Assembly: GCA_903930435.1 (NCBI GenBank)
Contig: CAIYYN010000059.1
Coordinates: 40,843-104,842 of the forward strand
Origin: an uncultured Hyphomicrobiales bacterium
Lineage (GTDB): Bacteria; Pseudomonadota; Alphaproteobacteria; Rhizobiales; Ancalomicrobiaceae
Direction: 5' to 3'
DNA length: 64,000 bases
Position 1 is the first letter of the stretch; each line of letters opens with the position of its first letter. Below, one piece after another: positions 27,372 to 36,593 of the stretch. The position numbers and the translations under genes are program-made. The notes below the pieces were generated by a model, which searched no databases, was not told the DNA's origin, and was given only the letters and a program-made list of their open reading frames with translations.

Positions 27372-27692
27372 GCACTCATGTTTCCAGACCCGTAAAATCA
27401 GGCGACCAGAATCGATGGGACCTCCCTATAGCGGCTTCGCTGCACGCTCGCAACACCAGTGGAGCATGAAAGCTCAACCGCGCAACCGCGACTGACCGTA
27501 AATTTGCATGGCTCATGATCGTCCAGTGCGGAAAGCGCGCTGTGCAGCCCCTGTTCAAATCGCAAACAAGGCGCTATATGACTGTGCGATGGTGATGAAT
27601 TATTGAACGCCGACATGTCGGTGTTTTTTCGGACCCTCTATATGCTCAAAATGAGCATAAGTAATGTGCTGGTACCCCTTCGGGAGATGAAC
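27372..27692. other. intergenic region, tRNA-Gln and nadA promoters
   Basis: 320 bases holding the minus-strand tRNA-Gln promoter and, near its right end, the nadA promoter with its palindromic operator. No supported gene. Confidence 0.4.
27641..27659. promoter_or_regulatory. palindromic operator of the nadABC operon (NadQ/NrtR-type candidate)
   Basis: A perfect 8-bp inverted repeat with a 3-bp spacer, TATGCTCA-AAA-TGAGCATA, 34 bp before the nadA start. It overlaps a TATATGCT-like -10 element, so a bound repressor would block transcription. The placement in front of a full de novo NAD operon suggests an NAD-responsive repressor such as NadQ, known in Hyphomicrobiales; the regulator is inferred. 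Confidence 0.6.
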
Positions 27693-28814
27693 ATGTCTGA
27701 GAGTGACGTTTTGGTGAGCGAAACCGCCGCAACGAGCGCGCCTGTCGCCCGGACACCCCGTACCCGCAAAACGACCCGCAAGGCAGAAGTTGCCTCGAAG
27801 TTTGCCGCTATCGAGATGCCGAGCCTGGAATTCACGCCGGAGGTCGAAGCCGCGACTGCCCATCTTTACGCCAGGGTCGCGCATATCATCCCGCCCATCG
27901 AGTGGCCGTTTCATGCACCTTACGTCAAGGCGATCAACGACCTCAAGGTGCAGCGCAACGCCGTGATCCTTGCTCATAACTACATGACGCCGGATATTTA
28001 TCACTGCGTCGCCGACATTGTTGGCGACAGCCTCGCGCTGGCCAAGGAAGCCACCAAGACCGACGCTGCCGTCATCGTCCAGGCGGGCGTGCATTTCATG
28101 GCCGAAACCTCCAAGATCCTGAACCCGGACAAGACGGTCCTGATCCCGGACACGAACGCCGGGTGCTCGCTGGCTTCGTCCATCACCGGAGCCGATGTCC
28201 GCCTGCTGCGCGAGCGCTTCCCCGGCGTGCCGATTGTCACCTATGTCAATACGTCTGCCGACGTGAAGGCAGAGTCCGACATCTGCTGCACCTCGGCAAA
28301 TGCCGTCCAGGTGGTCGAAAGCCCGAACGCGCCACGCGTCATCATGATCCCGGATCAGTATCTGGCCCGCTATGTTGCCTCCAAGACCAATGTGAAGATC
28401 ATCGCCTGGAAGGGCTCGTGCGAGGTGCATGAGCGGTTTACCGGTGCCGAACTCGCGCGCTACCGCGACGAAGATCCCGGCGTCCAGATCGTCGCGCATC
28501 CCGAATGCCCGCCGGATGTGCTGGCAGCTGCCGATTTTACCGGTTCGACTGCCGCCATGGTGGATTTCGTCAAGGGTCAGCCGAGCGGGCGCATCGTGCT
28601 CGTCACGGAATGCTCGATGGCGGACAATATTGCGTCGGAAGCGCCGCAGATCGAGTTCGTCCGCCCCTGCAATCTCTGCCCGCACATGAAGCGGATCACG
28701 CTCGCCAAGATCCTCGACAGCCTCGTCACCATGACCGAAGAGGTTGTGGTCGATCCCGAGGTTTCGGTTCGGGCCCGCGCCGCCGTGGAGCGTATGATCC
28801 ACCTGAAAAGCTGA
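27693..28814 (+). CDS. nadA: quinolinate synthase A
   Basis: [4Fe-4S] enzyme condensing iminoaspartate with dihydroxyacetone phosphate to quinolinate, the second step of NAD synthesis from aspartate. Cluster-binding cysteines are visible in [28 protein letters not shown] and [11 protein letters not shown]. The [21 protein letters not shown] substrate-binding strand is near the start of the core. A ~55-residue N-terminal extension rich in Thr, Arg and Lys precedes it, as often in alphaproteobacteria. Start 27693 ([10 protein letters not shown]) has GGGAG six bases upstream. First gene of nadA-nadB-nadC. Confidence 0.95.
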   Translation: MSESDVLVSETAATSAPVARTPRTRKTTRKAEVASKFAAIEMPSLEFTPEVEAATAHLYARVAHIIPPIEWPFHAPYVKAINDLKVQRNAVILAHNYMTPDIYHCVADIVGDSLALAKEATKTDAAVIVQAGVHFMAETSKILNPDKTVLIPDTNAGCSLASSITGADVRLLRERFPGVPIVTYVNTSADVKAESDICCTSANAVQVVESPNAPRVIMIPDQYLARYVASKTNVKIIAWKGSCEVHERFTGAELARYRDEDPGVQIVAHPECPPDVLAAADFTGSTAAMVDFVKGQPSGRIVLVTECSMADNIASEAPQIEFVRPCNLCPHMKRITLAKILDSLVTMTEEVVVDPEVSVRARAAVERMIHLKS

Positions 28815-28885
28815 ACTGAACGACATCGCGTTTCAACCGTCAGGAAAAATCGCCGCAGTTGCGCGGCGGCAACGGGAGGCCGACC

Positions 28886-30487
28886 ATGGCCGACGGCAGC
28901 AGTTCTACCCTCACGACGACACAGCAGGATACGACACTGATCATCGGCGGAGGCCTCGCCGGCATCTTCACCGCCCTGAAACTCGCGCCCCATCCAGTGA
29001 CGATCCTGACGGCTGCCCCCTTTGGCGAAGGAGCGTCGTCGGCTTGGGCGCAGGGCGGCATGGCAGCGGCCGTGGGTGAAGGCGATACGCCGGAAAAGCA
29101 TCTGGCCGATACGCTCGTGGCCGGTGCCGGCATCGTCGACGAGACCATCGCCCACATGATGACACGCGACGCCAGCGCCCGGATCGAGGATCTCCTGTCT
29201 TACGGCGTGCCATTCGATCGCGATCTGGAAGGCAAATTGCTGACCGGTCGCGAGGCCGCGCATTCCGAACGACGTATCGTCCATGTCAACGGCGATACCG
29301 CTGGCAAGGCCATCATGGCGGCGATGATCGAGACAGTGCGCAAGACGCCATCGATCCGCGTGATCGAGAATTTTGTCGCTGAGCAGCTGACACAGGTCGA
29401 TGGACGCGTAACCGGGGTCATTGCGCGCGGGGGCCATGGCACCGCCGCCAATACGGTGCATTTTTCGGCCCGCAGCGTCGTTCTGGCAACCGGCGGCATT
29501 GGTCACCTCTATCAGGTGACCACCAATCCACCTGAGGCCAATGGCAATGGAGTCGCGCTTGCTGCCCGGGCCGGTGCGGTGCTGGCAGACCTCGAATTCG
29601 TGCAATTCCACCCGACTGCCGTCGATATCGGTCGCGATCCCGCACCGCTGGCGACCGAGGCCCTGCGTGGCGAAGGCGCTATCCTCATCAATTCGGCGGG
29701 CGAACGCTTCATGCTGGCCATCCACCCGGATGCCGAACTGGCGCCACGTGATATCGTTGCCCGCGCCATTCATGCGGAACTGGCGGCTGGCCGGGGCGCG
29801 TTCCTCGATTGCCGCGAGACGATCGGCGCACGCTTCGCCGAGCGGTTTCCGACCGTCTATGCCTCCTGTATCGCCGGCGGCATCGATCCCGCGACAATGC
29901 CGATCCCGATGGCTCCAGCCGAGCATTACCACATGGGCGGTGTCTTCACCGATGCAAACGGTCGGACAACGGTACCGGGCCTTTGGGCCTGCGGTGAAGT
30001 GGCTTCAACCGGCGTGCATGGGGCCAACCGGCTTGCTTCCAATTCGCTTCTGGAAGCCGTTGTGTTCGCGACACGCGTGGCCGAGGACATCGCGCGCCTT
30101 GACCCCAACGAACCCATCCTCATTGGCCAGGACAATGTCGCCGGGGGCCTGATGCCTGCCGGTCCGCAGGATGCCGAAATCATTGCCGCGATCCGCAAGA
30201 TCATGGCTGATGACGTCGGCGTGGTCCGTGATGCCGAAGGCCTGACGCGTGCTGTTGACCAACTCACGCAGTTGGAGCGCAAGACGCGGTCGGCGATGGT
30301 CCTGAACATGCTCATTGTTGCCCGACTGATCGCAACGGCCGCCTTGAACCGGACCGAGAGCCGGGGCGGTCACTATCGCCGCGATTTCCCCGAAGCTGAT
30401 TCCGTGCAAGCCCATCGCAGCTTCATGGCGCTGGCCGGCAACCTCCAGCGTCAACCGCAGGCAGAGAAGAAAGTAGCGCTGGCATGA
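28886..30487 (+). CDS. nadB: L-aspartate oxidase
   Basis: FAD enzyme oxidising L-aspartate to iminoaspartate, the first step of the NAD pathway; the unstable product is used by NadA. It has the FAD-binding [15 protein letters not shown] at about 19-33, [20 protein letters not shown] of the succinate dehydrogenase/fumarate reductase flavoprotein superfamily, the catalytic region [20 protein letters not shown], and [19 protein letters not shown]. Start 28886 (MADGSSSTL) with GGGAGG upstream; 533 residues. Lies 71 nt after nadA and overlaps nadC by four bases, so the three genes form an operon. Confidence 0.96.
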   Translation: MADGSSSTLTTTQQDTTLIIGGGLAGIFTALKLAPHPVTILTAAPFGEGASSAWAQGGMAAAVGEGDTPEKHLADTLVAGAGIVDETIAHMMTRDASARIEDLLSYGVPFDRDLEGKLLTGREAAHSERRIVHVNGDTAGKAIMAAMIETVRKTPSIRVIENFVAEQLTQVDGRVTGVIARGGHGTAANTVHFSARSVVLATGGIGHLYQVTTNPPEANGNGVALAARAGAVLADLEFVQFHPTAVDIGRDPAPLATEALRGEGAILINSAGERFMLAIHPDAELAPRDIVARAIHAELAAGRGAFLDCRETIGARFAERFPTVYASCIAGGIDPATMPIPMAPAEHYHMGGVFTDANGRTTVPGLWACGEVASTGVHGANRLASNSLLEAVVFATRVAEDIARLDPNEPILIGQDNVAGGLMPAGPQDAEIIAAIRKIMADDVGVVRDAEGLTRAVDQLTQLERKTRSAMVLNMLIVARLIATAALNRTESRGGHYRRDFPEADSVQAHRSFMALAGNLQRQPQAEKKVALA

Positions 30488-31344
30488 ACGGTTTCTTACC
30501 CACCCTGCCGCAGCTTCTGGTGACGGACGCGGTGAAGGCGGCACTGTTGGAAGATCTGGGCCGCGCGGGCGACATCACCAGTCAGGCAACCATTCCACCG
30601 GATATAGGGGCAACCGCGCAATTCGTTGCCCGCAAGGCAGGCGTGCTGGCAGGGCTCGACCTTGCGCGGGAAGCGATGCGGCTCATCGACCCGTCGATTG
30701 TCTTTACCGCCCATCTGACCGACGGTGCGCGTCTGACACCGGGCATGGTGATTGCGGACGTGAGCGGTCCGGCGCGCGGCATCCTGTCGGGCGAGCGTGT
30801 TGCGCTGAATTTTCTTGGCCGCCTGTCAGGCATCGCATCAGCGACCGCCCGATTTGCTGATGCCATCGCGCATACAAAGGCACACATCGTCTGTACCCGA
30901 AAGACGACGCCGGGCCTGAGGGCGTTCGAGAAGTATGCCGTCAAATGTGGCGGCGGATCGAACCATCGCTTCGGCCTCGATGACGCCGTGCTGATCAAGG
31001 ACAATCACATCGCCGTCTGCGGCTCGGTCGCCGAATCCATTCGCCGCGCCAAGGCGTTTGCCGGTCATCTCGTGAAAATCGAGGTCGAGGTCGACACGCT
31101 GGACCAATTGGGTCAAGCCATGCCGGAAGCCCCGGACGTGGTCCTGCTCGACAATATGACACCGGAGATGCTGCGCGAGGCCGTTGCCATCGTTGCCGGT
31201 CGCGCCCTGACGGAAGCGTCGGGCGGCGTTACTCAGGAGACGGTCGTTGCCATTGCCGAAGCCGGGGTCGATCTGATCTCGACGGGCTGGATCACCCACT
31301 CGGCACCGGTGCTGGATATCGGTCTCGACATCGACGTGGGGTGA
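30484..31344 (+). CDS. nadC: nicotinate-nucleotide pyrophosphorylase (quinolinate phosphoribosyltransferase)
   Basis: Converts quinolinate and PRPP to nicotinate mononucleotide, CO2 and pyrophosphate. Family features include [17 protein letters not shown] at the N-terminus, [18 protein letters not shown], the substrate-binding [17 protein letters not shown] and [20 protein letters not shown], and [10 protein letters not shown]. Length 286 residues. The ATG overlaps the nadB stop as ATGA, indicating translational coupling. Ends seven bases before the convergent unknown gene. Confidence 0.96.
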   Translation: MNGFLPTLPQLLVTDAVKAALLEDLGRAGDITSQATIPPDIGATAQFVARKAGVLAGLDLAREAMRLIDPSIVFTAHLTDGARLTPGMVIADVSGPARGILSGERVALNFLGRLSGIASATARFADAIAHTKAHIVCTRKTTPGLRAFEKYAVKCGGGSNHRFGLDDAVLIKDNHIAVCGSVAESIRRAKAFAGHLVKIEVEVDTLDQLGQAMPEAPDVVLLDNMTPEMLREAVAIVAGRALTEASGGVTQETVVAIAEAGVDLISTGWITHSAPVLDIGLDIDVG

Positions 31345-31350
31345 GAAGGC

Positions 31351-32331
31351 TCAGCCGTCGTGCCTGATCCGATGCTTGTGGCGGATAACGGCGACCTTTG
31401 CCACCTTGCGGGCGGCAGGCTTGGGTGCATTCACATCGAGCCAGGCATGCCGGGCCTGCGGAGTAACCGAGAACAACGCTTTGAACGGCACTTCGGCAGT
31501 GGCCAATTGCTCCGCATACCCGAGCACTGGTGCATCCGGGTCAACGCTCGGGTCCGCCTTCGGTAGCTGCGCCTGAATGAGCACATCCGTTGGCTCGCCG
31601 GTTGGCTTCAGGAGAGGTGAATTGGCACCATGCGAGCCAGCCTTGTCGGTGCGCGGCGTTGACAGTTGAGCCGATTTGCCGGGCACGGACGCGCTAGTCC
31701 CCGGAGCAAGTTCGGCATGTGGTGATGCGCCAGATGATGAATTCGGCAACTCGACGGGCATGGTCTGCACCGGGTTGGTGCCATCGTGCATGGCTCTGCC
31801 CAACCGATCGGCCTTCAACGCCTTGAATGTCTCTGGTCCCGGGACAGGCGGCAGCAGCGGCTGGCGCGTCGGGACAGAGCCCGTGGTCAGCATAGGATCA
31901 TCGGCAGTTGACCGTCTTGCCGATTTTGGCATGTCGCGGGGTGCAAGCGCTTCGGCCCCGCTGCCCGTCAACACCTGAGCGGAATCCGAGGCCCTCTTGG
32001 CAACGATGACACTATCCCGGTCGGTCTTGCCTGACGCAATGGCCTGATCGACGTCGCGACCGGATTGCGCTGAAACGGATGGCTGGGCGCTTGCCGACAG
32101 TGATGTCGTATCCGCGATCTGGATTTCGGCTTGTGAGCGACGCGCAGCGAAACGTTCGAACTCGTCGACCCAATTGTGCCCGGCAGCAACAAAGTCAGCC
32201 TGCCGTGGACCAGACGAAATGCCTGTCGGCCAATGGCGCCAGGCAGCCTCCAGCCCGATGACCGAATAGGCAGCCGCACTCATGAAACACGCTGCGATCA
32301 ACCTGCGAATGAGACCTGTGCTCTTGGCCAT
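31351..32331 (-). CDS. membrane-anchored protein of unknown function, low complexity
   Basis: A 326-residue product. An N-terminal hydrophobic segment preceded by basic residues (LIRRLIAACFMSAAAYSVIG) suggests a signal anchor or signal peptide. The following ~200 residues are Ser/Ala/Pro/Thr-rich and probably unstructured; a better ordered stretch near the C-terminus (QLATAEVPFKALFSVTPQAR) ends in a basic tail (VAVIRHKHRIRHDG). I recognise no domain. The start could also be a GTG at 32349. It converges with nadC. The steady codon use suggests a real gene. Confidence 0.6.
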   Translation of the reverse strand: MAKSTGLIRRLIAACFMSAAAYSVIGLEAAWRHWPTGISSGPRQADFVAAGHNWVDEFERFAARRSQAEIQIADTTSLSASAQPSVSAQSGRDVDQAIASGKTDRDSVIVAKRASDSAQVLTGSGAEALAPRDMPKSARRSTADDPMLTTGSVPTRQPLLPPVPGPETFKALKADRLGRAMHDGTNPVQTMPVELPNSSSGASPHAELAPGTSASVPGKSAQLSTPRTDKAGSHGANSPLLKPTGEPTDVLIQAQLPKADPSVDPDAPVLGYAEQLATAEVPFKALFSVTPQARHAWLDVNAPKPAARKVAKVAVIRHKHRIRHDG

Positions 32332-32465
32332 AGACGTACGCCGATCCACTCAACCGTCGGGCCAGATGCCCTTCCCAGACGAAAGCGAGTGAACGGACGC
32401 ACGTCGTCTGCGGGCCTCCTGCACAGGACACCCTGAGACGCATTGTCAACTTGGTAACCTTGAAA

Positions 32466-33425
32466 TTACGTTAATGAGAGACGAGCTCTGAGCAGGCTCT
32501 TGATGGCTTCTATGGCGGAAAACGGCCCATTTGACGTTTCAAGCAGGCGGGCCAGATCCACGCTTGCGGCACCCTCAACGCCAAATCGCCTTAAAGTTCC
32601 GTCTCTTACCCATTGCGCGGCTTGCGCGGCCCGACGTGTACTTCGTGTTCCATTTGATAGCGACTGTTGCCTGCGCGCAACAATCGTCGCAACGAGTTCG
32701 TCGATACCCGCTCCTGTCGCAGCTGAAATGGCCAGCACAGGCGTCTCGCCATGAACCGGATTCGCGAGCGACAAGGCTCCTGCGACGTCGGCGGCTGCCC
32801 GTCGCGCGGCATCTCCCATATCCGCCTTGGTCACCGCGACGATATCCGGCAGCTCCATGATCCCGGCTTTCATGAACTGCAGACTATCACCCGACCCCGG
32901 CTGGATCAGCAGCAGGACGGTGTCGGCCACACATGCAATGTCGCCTTCGGACTGCCCGACACCAACGGATTCAACGAGAACCAGATCGTAAACGGCCCGC
33001 ATCAGGACGACCGCCGCGATAGCGTGGTCGGAGAGCCCGCCAAGCCGATCCCGCGCGGCCATCGAGCGCACGAAAACCCCGCCGTCGTCCGGATCAGTCC
33101 GCAACCGGGTCCGATCGCCCAGCAGCGCGCCACCTGAAATCTGGCTCGACGGGTCAACCGCGACGACGCCGACAGTCTGCCCCGCCGCACGGGCGTGCTG
33201 GATAAGCCTGCTTGTCAATGTCGATTTGCCAACCCCCGGCGGACCGGTCAGCCCGAGCACGTCACCAAAAGGGTCAGCGGCAGCCTCATCAAGCAGATGC
33301 GTGAGATCTGGGTCGCCTTCGGCCGTTTCAATCAACCCAAGCGCCCGGGCAACAGCCGACTTTCCGCCAGCCCGGAGCAGTTCGAGCGTTGGTATGCGGT
33401 ATCTGGAAGCGGCGGAATGTGACAT
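32466..33425 (-). CDS. second MeaB/ArgK-type GTPase
   Basis: Like the gene at 15585, a G3E GTPase expected to chaperone a B12-dependent acyl-CoA mutase. It has the P-loop GPPGVGKSTL near residue 60, VAVDPSSQISGGALLGDRTR, LVLVESVGVGQSEGDIA and base-recognition TKAD. Length 319 residues. It differs from the other copy enough (TKAD instead of NKSD; SIQL-like C-terminus differs) that they are paralogues rather than a recent duplication. Start chosen at ATG 33425 (MSHSAASRYRI), which removes ~50 unrelated residues; the RBS is weak. Divergent from the chemoreceptor. Confidence 0.85.
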   Translation of the reverse strand: MSHSAASRYRIPTLELLRAGGKSAVARALGLIETAEGDPDLTHLLDEAAADPFGDVLGLTGPPGVGKSTLTSRLIQHARAAGQTVGVVAVDPSSQISGGALLGDRTRLRTDPDDGGVFVRSMAARDRLGGLSDHAIAAVVLMRAVYDLVLVESVGVGQSEGDIACVADTVLLLIQPGSGDSLQFMKAGIMELPDIVAVTKADMGDAARRAAADVAGALSLANPVHGETPVLAISAATGAGIDELVATIVARRQQSLSNGTRSTRRAAQAAQWVRDGTLRRFGVEGAASVDLARLLETSNGPFSAIEAIKSLLRARLSLT

Positions 33426-33734
33426 GAGCGGCGAGAAATCGAACAACAGATCCGGGTTTGACGAGAGTCGATTATAGACGCCGCCTCGCACGATTGGCGA
33501 GCTGTGCTTTATGCCACGGTTAGGGTCAGTTCTCGGATTTGTATCGCCGATCCAATTGTTGAGCCAGGGCGCATCCAACGATACAAATGGAAAGACAATT
33601 TAACAATTAATACATCATTTAATATAATTCTATTTTTGCATCTGAATTCCAATTCGTCTCCTGCGCTTTTCCGGGCAAATCCCTCGCAATCGAACTCGCT
33701 GGCTCCCCTCTCTAGGACAGGACAGGTTGCAGTA
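33426..33734. other. divergent AT-rich promoter region
   Basis: 309 bases between the GTPase and chemoreceptor genes. Contains TTAA-N7-TTTA at 33607-33621, one mismatch from the CtrA consensus, in front of the chemoreceptor. The surroundings are AT-rich, so it may be chance. Confidence 0.35.
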
Positions 33735-35714
33735 ATGGCATCAGACATCTCGACTCTACCGACCGGTATCGGCGCCAAACTGATGCTTGTCCTGACGGCC
33801 AGCTTGGCAATCAGCACCGCCGCCATCGGATTTATTGGGTACAGGCAGCAGGTCAGCTTGAATCAGGGTGCCGTGGACTCGGCCCTGCATCGCCGATTTG
33901 ATACGGTTGCTTCCGCTTTCAGGCAACGCGGACTCATCGCCGAGGCGACGGCAATCAGTGTGGCCAACAATCCCGCCGTCGGTGAGGCCCTCGCTCACAA
34001 GGATCGTCCGGCGCTTCTCGCCGCCATGAAGGACAACTTCAGTCAGATCAAGCAGACGTTGGGTATCGACACCTGGACCTTTCACAATACAGAGGGCGTG
34101 GCAATCGCCCGCATGCATGCCCCCGACAAGTTCGGCGATAACGTGACCGCCCGTCGCCACCTCGTCGAGGATGTCCTGAAAACAGGCGAGGTCAAATTCG
34201 GCATTGAGCCGGGCCTGAGCACCCTCGCGATTTTTGCAACGGTCCCGACACGCTATCAGGGTGCAATCGTCGGACTGACCGATCTGGGAGCGGCAATTGA
34301 TACCGGATTTCTGACGTCGTTGAAGGCATCGAGCCACGCCGATATCGCCCTGCATCTGTCGCGGGACGCGACCTTCCAGACCATCGGAGCGACGTTTGAG
34401 GAGAAGACGCTGCTTGCGCCGGAAGACCTTCATAATGCGATGAGCGGCATGTTGCCGATGAAATCGTCGGTCCTCGGCTCTCGTCCGGTGGCCATTCTGG
34501 CTGGCCCCCTGAAATCATACTCCGGCACCCCGATCGGGGTCATCGAAGTATCAATGGACGTGAGCGACTATGCTTCCCTGCTGAACCAGTCGCTGATTTA
34601 TCTGGCGGGCTCGGTTGCTTTAGTCACGTTGATTGGCATCATCGTGTCCTGGCTCATGAGCCGGAACCTGTCCGGCCCCATCGGGCAGTTGAACTCTGTC
34701 ATGCTCACGCTGGCCGGTGGTCAGTACAATCTGCCTGTTCCCGGTCAGGAGCGTCATGACGAGATCGGGACGATGGCCCGCTCGGTTGAAACCCTGCGGC
34801 AAGGTGCGCTCGAACGCGAGCGCCTGGCCGAGGAAAAGCAGATCGATCAGGAGCGTCGCATCCTGCGAGGCACGCGCCGCGAGGAACTGATCGAGCAATT
34901 CTCGACCACGATCAAGACCATGGTGGAAAGCGTCAACTCGCATGTCTCAACCATGGAAACCAACGCCCGGCAGATGAGCCAGATGGCAAGTTCGACCACC
35001 CAGTTCACATCCAGCGCTGATCAGGCATCGCGGCAATCCTCACAAAACGTTCAGTCGGTGGCAACGGCATCCGAAGAACTGGCAGCTTCATCCGTCGATA
35101 TCGCGGCCCGGATCGGCGAGACCAACGCGATTGTGTCGCGCGCCAACGCCGAGGCGGTTGACGCCAACAAGCGCATCAAGTCGCTGGCCGAGGCCTCAAC
35201 CAAGATCGGCGACGTTGTCAGCCTGATCCGCTCGATTGCCGGGCAAACCAATCTGCTCGCGCTCAATGCCACAATCGAGGCAGCCCGCGCCGGTGAGGCA
35301 GGACGTGGCTTTGCCGTCGTCGCCAGCGAGGTCAAGGCGCTCGCGGACCAGACCGCCAAGGCAACCGATGAAATCGCACGCCAGATTGTCTCTGTGCAGC
35401 ATGAAACAGGCACAGCTGTTGAATCCATTGAATCAATTGCCAACACGATGAGTAGCGTTGCCCAGTACGCCGAGGCCGTCTCAACAGCCGTTGAACAACA
35501 GCGGCAAGCCACAGCCGAGATTTCACGCAATGTGCAGTCAGTGGCGACCGGGACAGGCACCGTCGTCGAAACAATTGGTTCGGTGACAGAAACGGCGGCC
35601 AAGACGACCCAATCCGCCAGCAGCATTCTACATTCGACCTTCGAACTCTCGCAGCAATCCGGGATGCTTGGCGAGACAATCAATTCATTCCTTGAGGAAA
35701 TCAGATCACTTTGA
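33735..35714 (+). CDS. methyl-accepting chemotaxis protein
   Basis: Inner-membrane chemoreceptor of 659 residues. Membrane helices at about 15-36 and 284-306 flank a periplasmic Cache-like ligand-binding region (FHNTEGVAIARMH, RPVAILAGPLKSYSGTPIG). A HAMP domain (about 305-360, LSGPIGQLNSVMLTLAGGQY) is followed by the long cytoplasmic signalling helices with the invariant hairpin tip TNLLALNATIEAARAGEAGR and FAVVASEVKALAD. No C-terminal CheR-tethering pentapeptide is seen (ends LEEIRSL). Start 33735 (MASDISTLPT) gives a proper signal anchor; the upstream open frame is not supported. Ligand unknown. No other che genes in the window. Confidence 0.92.
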   Translation: MASDISTLPTGIGAKLMLVLTASLAISTAAIGFIGYRQQVSLNQGAVDSALHRRFDTVASAFRQRGLIAEATAISVANNPAVGEALAHKDRPALLAAMKDNFSQIKQTLGIDTWTFHNTEGVAIARMHAPDKFGDNVTARRHLVEDVLKTGEVKFGIEPGLSTLAIFATVPTRYQGAIVGLTDLGAAIDTGFLTSLKASSHADIALHLSRDATFQTIGATFEEKTLLAPEDLHNAMSGMLPMKSSVLGSRPVAILAGPLKSYSGTPIGVIEVSMDVSDYASLLNQSLIYLAGSVALVTLIGIIVSWLMSRNLSGPIGQLNSVMLTLAGGQYNLPVPGQERHDEIGTMARSVETLRQGALERERLAEEKQIDQERRILRGTRREELIEQFSTTIKTMVESVNSHVSTMETNARQMSQMASSTTQFTSSADQASRQSSQNVQSVATASEELAASSVDIAARIGETNAIVSRANAEAVDANKRIKSLAEASTKIGDVVSLIRSIAGQTNLLALNATIEAARAGEAGRGFAVVASEVKALADQTAKATDEIARQIVSVQHETGTAVESIESIANTMSSVAQYAEAVSTAVEQQRQATAEISRNVQSVATGTGTVVETIGSVTETAAKTTQSASSILHSTFELSQQSGMLGETINSFLEEIRSL

Positions 35715-35923
35715 GACAGCGGGGCCTGAATAGCTTCGGTGCCTCCAGTCAGTGTTCACGCCAAAATGAGCCAACGCTGACTCCTTTGACCCGGTTGGAT
35801 AGCGGCAGGTCAGGCGAACACCGGTCCGGTATAAAAAGCTTAGACTGCGAAGAATTGTTATTGTCTTGTTCAGAAGGCTCGCGCTAAACAACCTTAAATC
35901 AAGGGTTGAAGCGTGGAGGCTGC

Positions 35924-36544
35924 ATGCATAAAAATCGATCGGGTTTCGTCACATCCGTTTGTGGCGTTGTCGCGACGCTTCTGTCGCTCTCCAGCCCGGC
36001 GGCTCAAGCCCTTGAATTTCAGGCCCATGGCAACACAATCTATGCGGTCGGCGTGATCAAGCCCGGCGACGAATTTAAATTCAAGGATTTCTTCAACAGT
36101 CTGCCGAAAGGGTCGGCCAAGATCGTCGACCTCGCCAGTCCCGGCGGTTTCATCATGCCCGCACTTGAGATCGCCCGCCTCATCCGCGCTGACGGTTTGA
36201 CCACCTATGTTGACGCCAGCCGTTCATTATGTGCCAGCGCCTGCACTGTCCTTTTCGCAGGCGGAACCCAGCGTCATTACGTCAATGCGCCCGGTCAGGC
36301 TGGCCAACCAAAAGCCGGTACCGTCTTGCGCGGCCTCGGGTTCCACGAAGGCGGCAGCCCGTTGTCACAGGCTGCCGATCATTATTCCGGGCAAGCTTCG
36401 GCGATGGTGATCGATGCCTTCTATGAATTAGGCGTACCCGGCGCGGCTGACTTCGTCACCAAGGCCAGTCCGCGCCAGATCATGTTGCTCGACGGCGAAA
36501 CAGCCAGGCGCATCGGCTTCGCCACAAGCCTGGCGAAACCCTGA
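35924..36544 (+). CDS. ClpP-fold periplasmic protein (COG3904-like)
   Basis: A 206-residue exported protein. A signal peptide (VCGVVATLLSLSSPAAQALE, cleavage near AQA) precedes a ClpP/crotonase-like core: VDLASPGGFIMPALEIARLI resembles the oxyanion strand and SLCASACTVLFAGG carries the likely nucleophilic Ser. GFHEGGSPL could supply the His. Predicted serine-protease-like periplasmic protein of unknown substrate. Start 35924 has GGAGG six bases upstream; the upstream TTG is less likely. Confidence 0.8.
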   Translation: MHKNRSGFVTSVCGVVATLLSLSSPAAQALEFQAHGNTIYAVGVIKPGDEFKFKDFFNSLPKGSAKIVDLASPGGFIMPALEIARLIRADGLTTYVDASRSLCASACTVLFAGGTQRHYVNAPGQAGQPKAGTVLRGLGFHEGGSPLSQAADHYSGQASAMVIDAFYELGVPGAADFVTKASPRQIMLLDGETARRIGFATSLAKP

Positions 36545-36593
36545 TCTGCTGCACCGGACGTAGTTGCCCGGTGCTCTCATCTGGTTGCCGATA

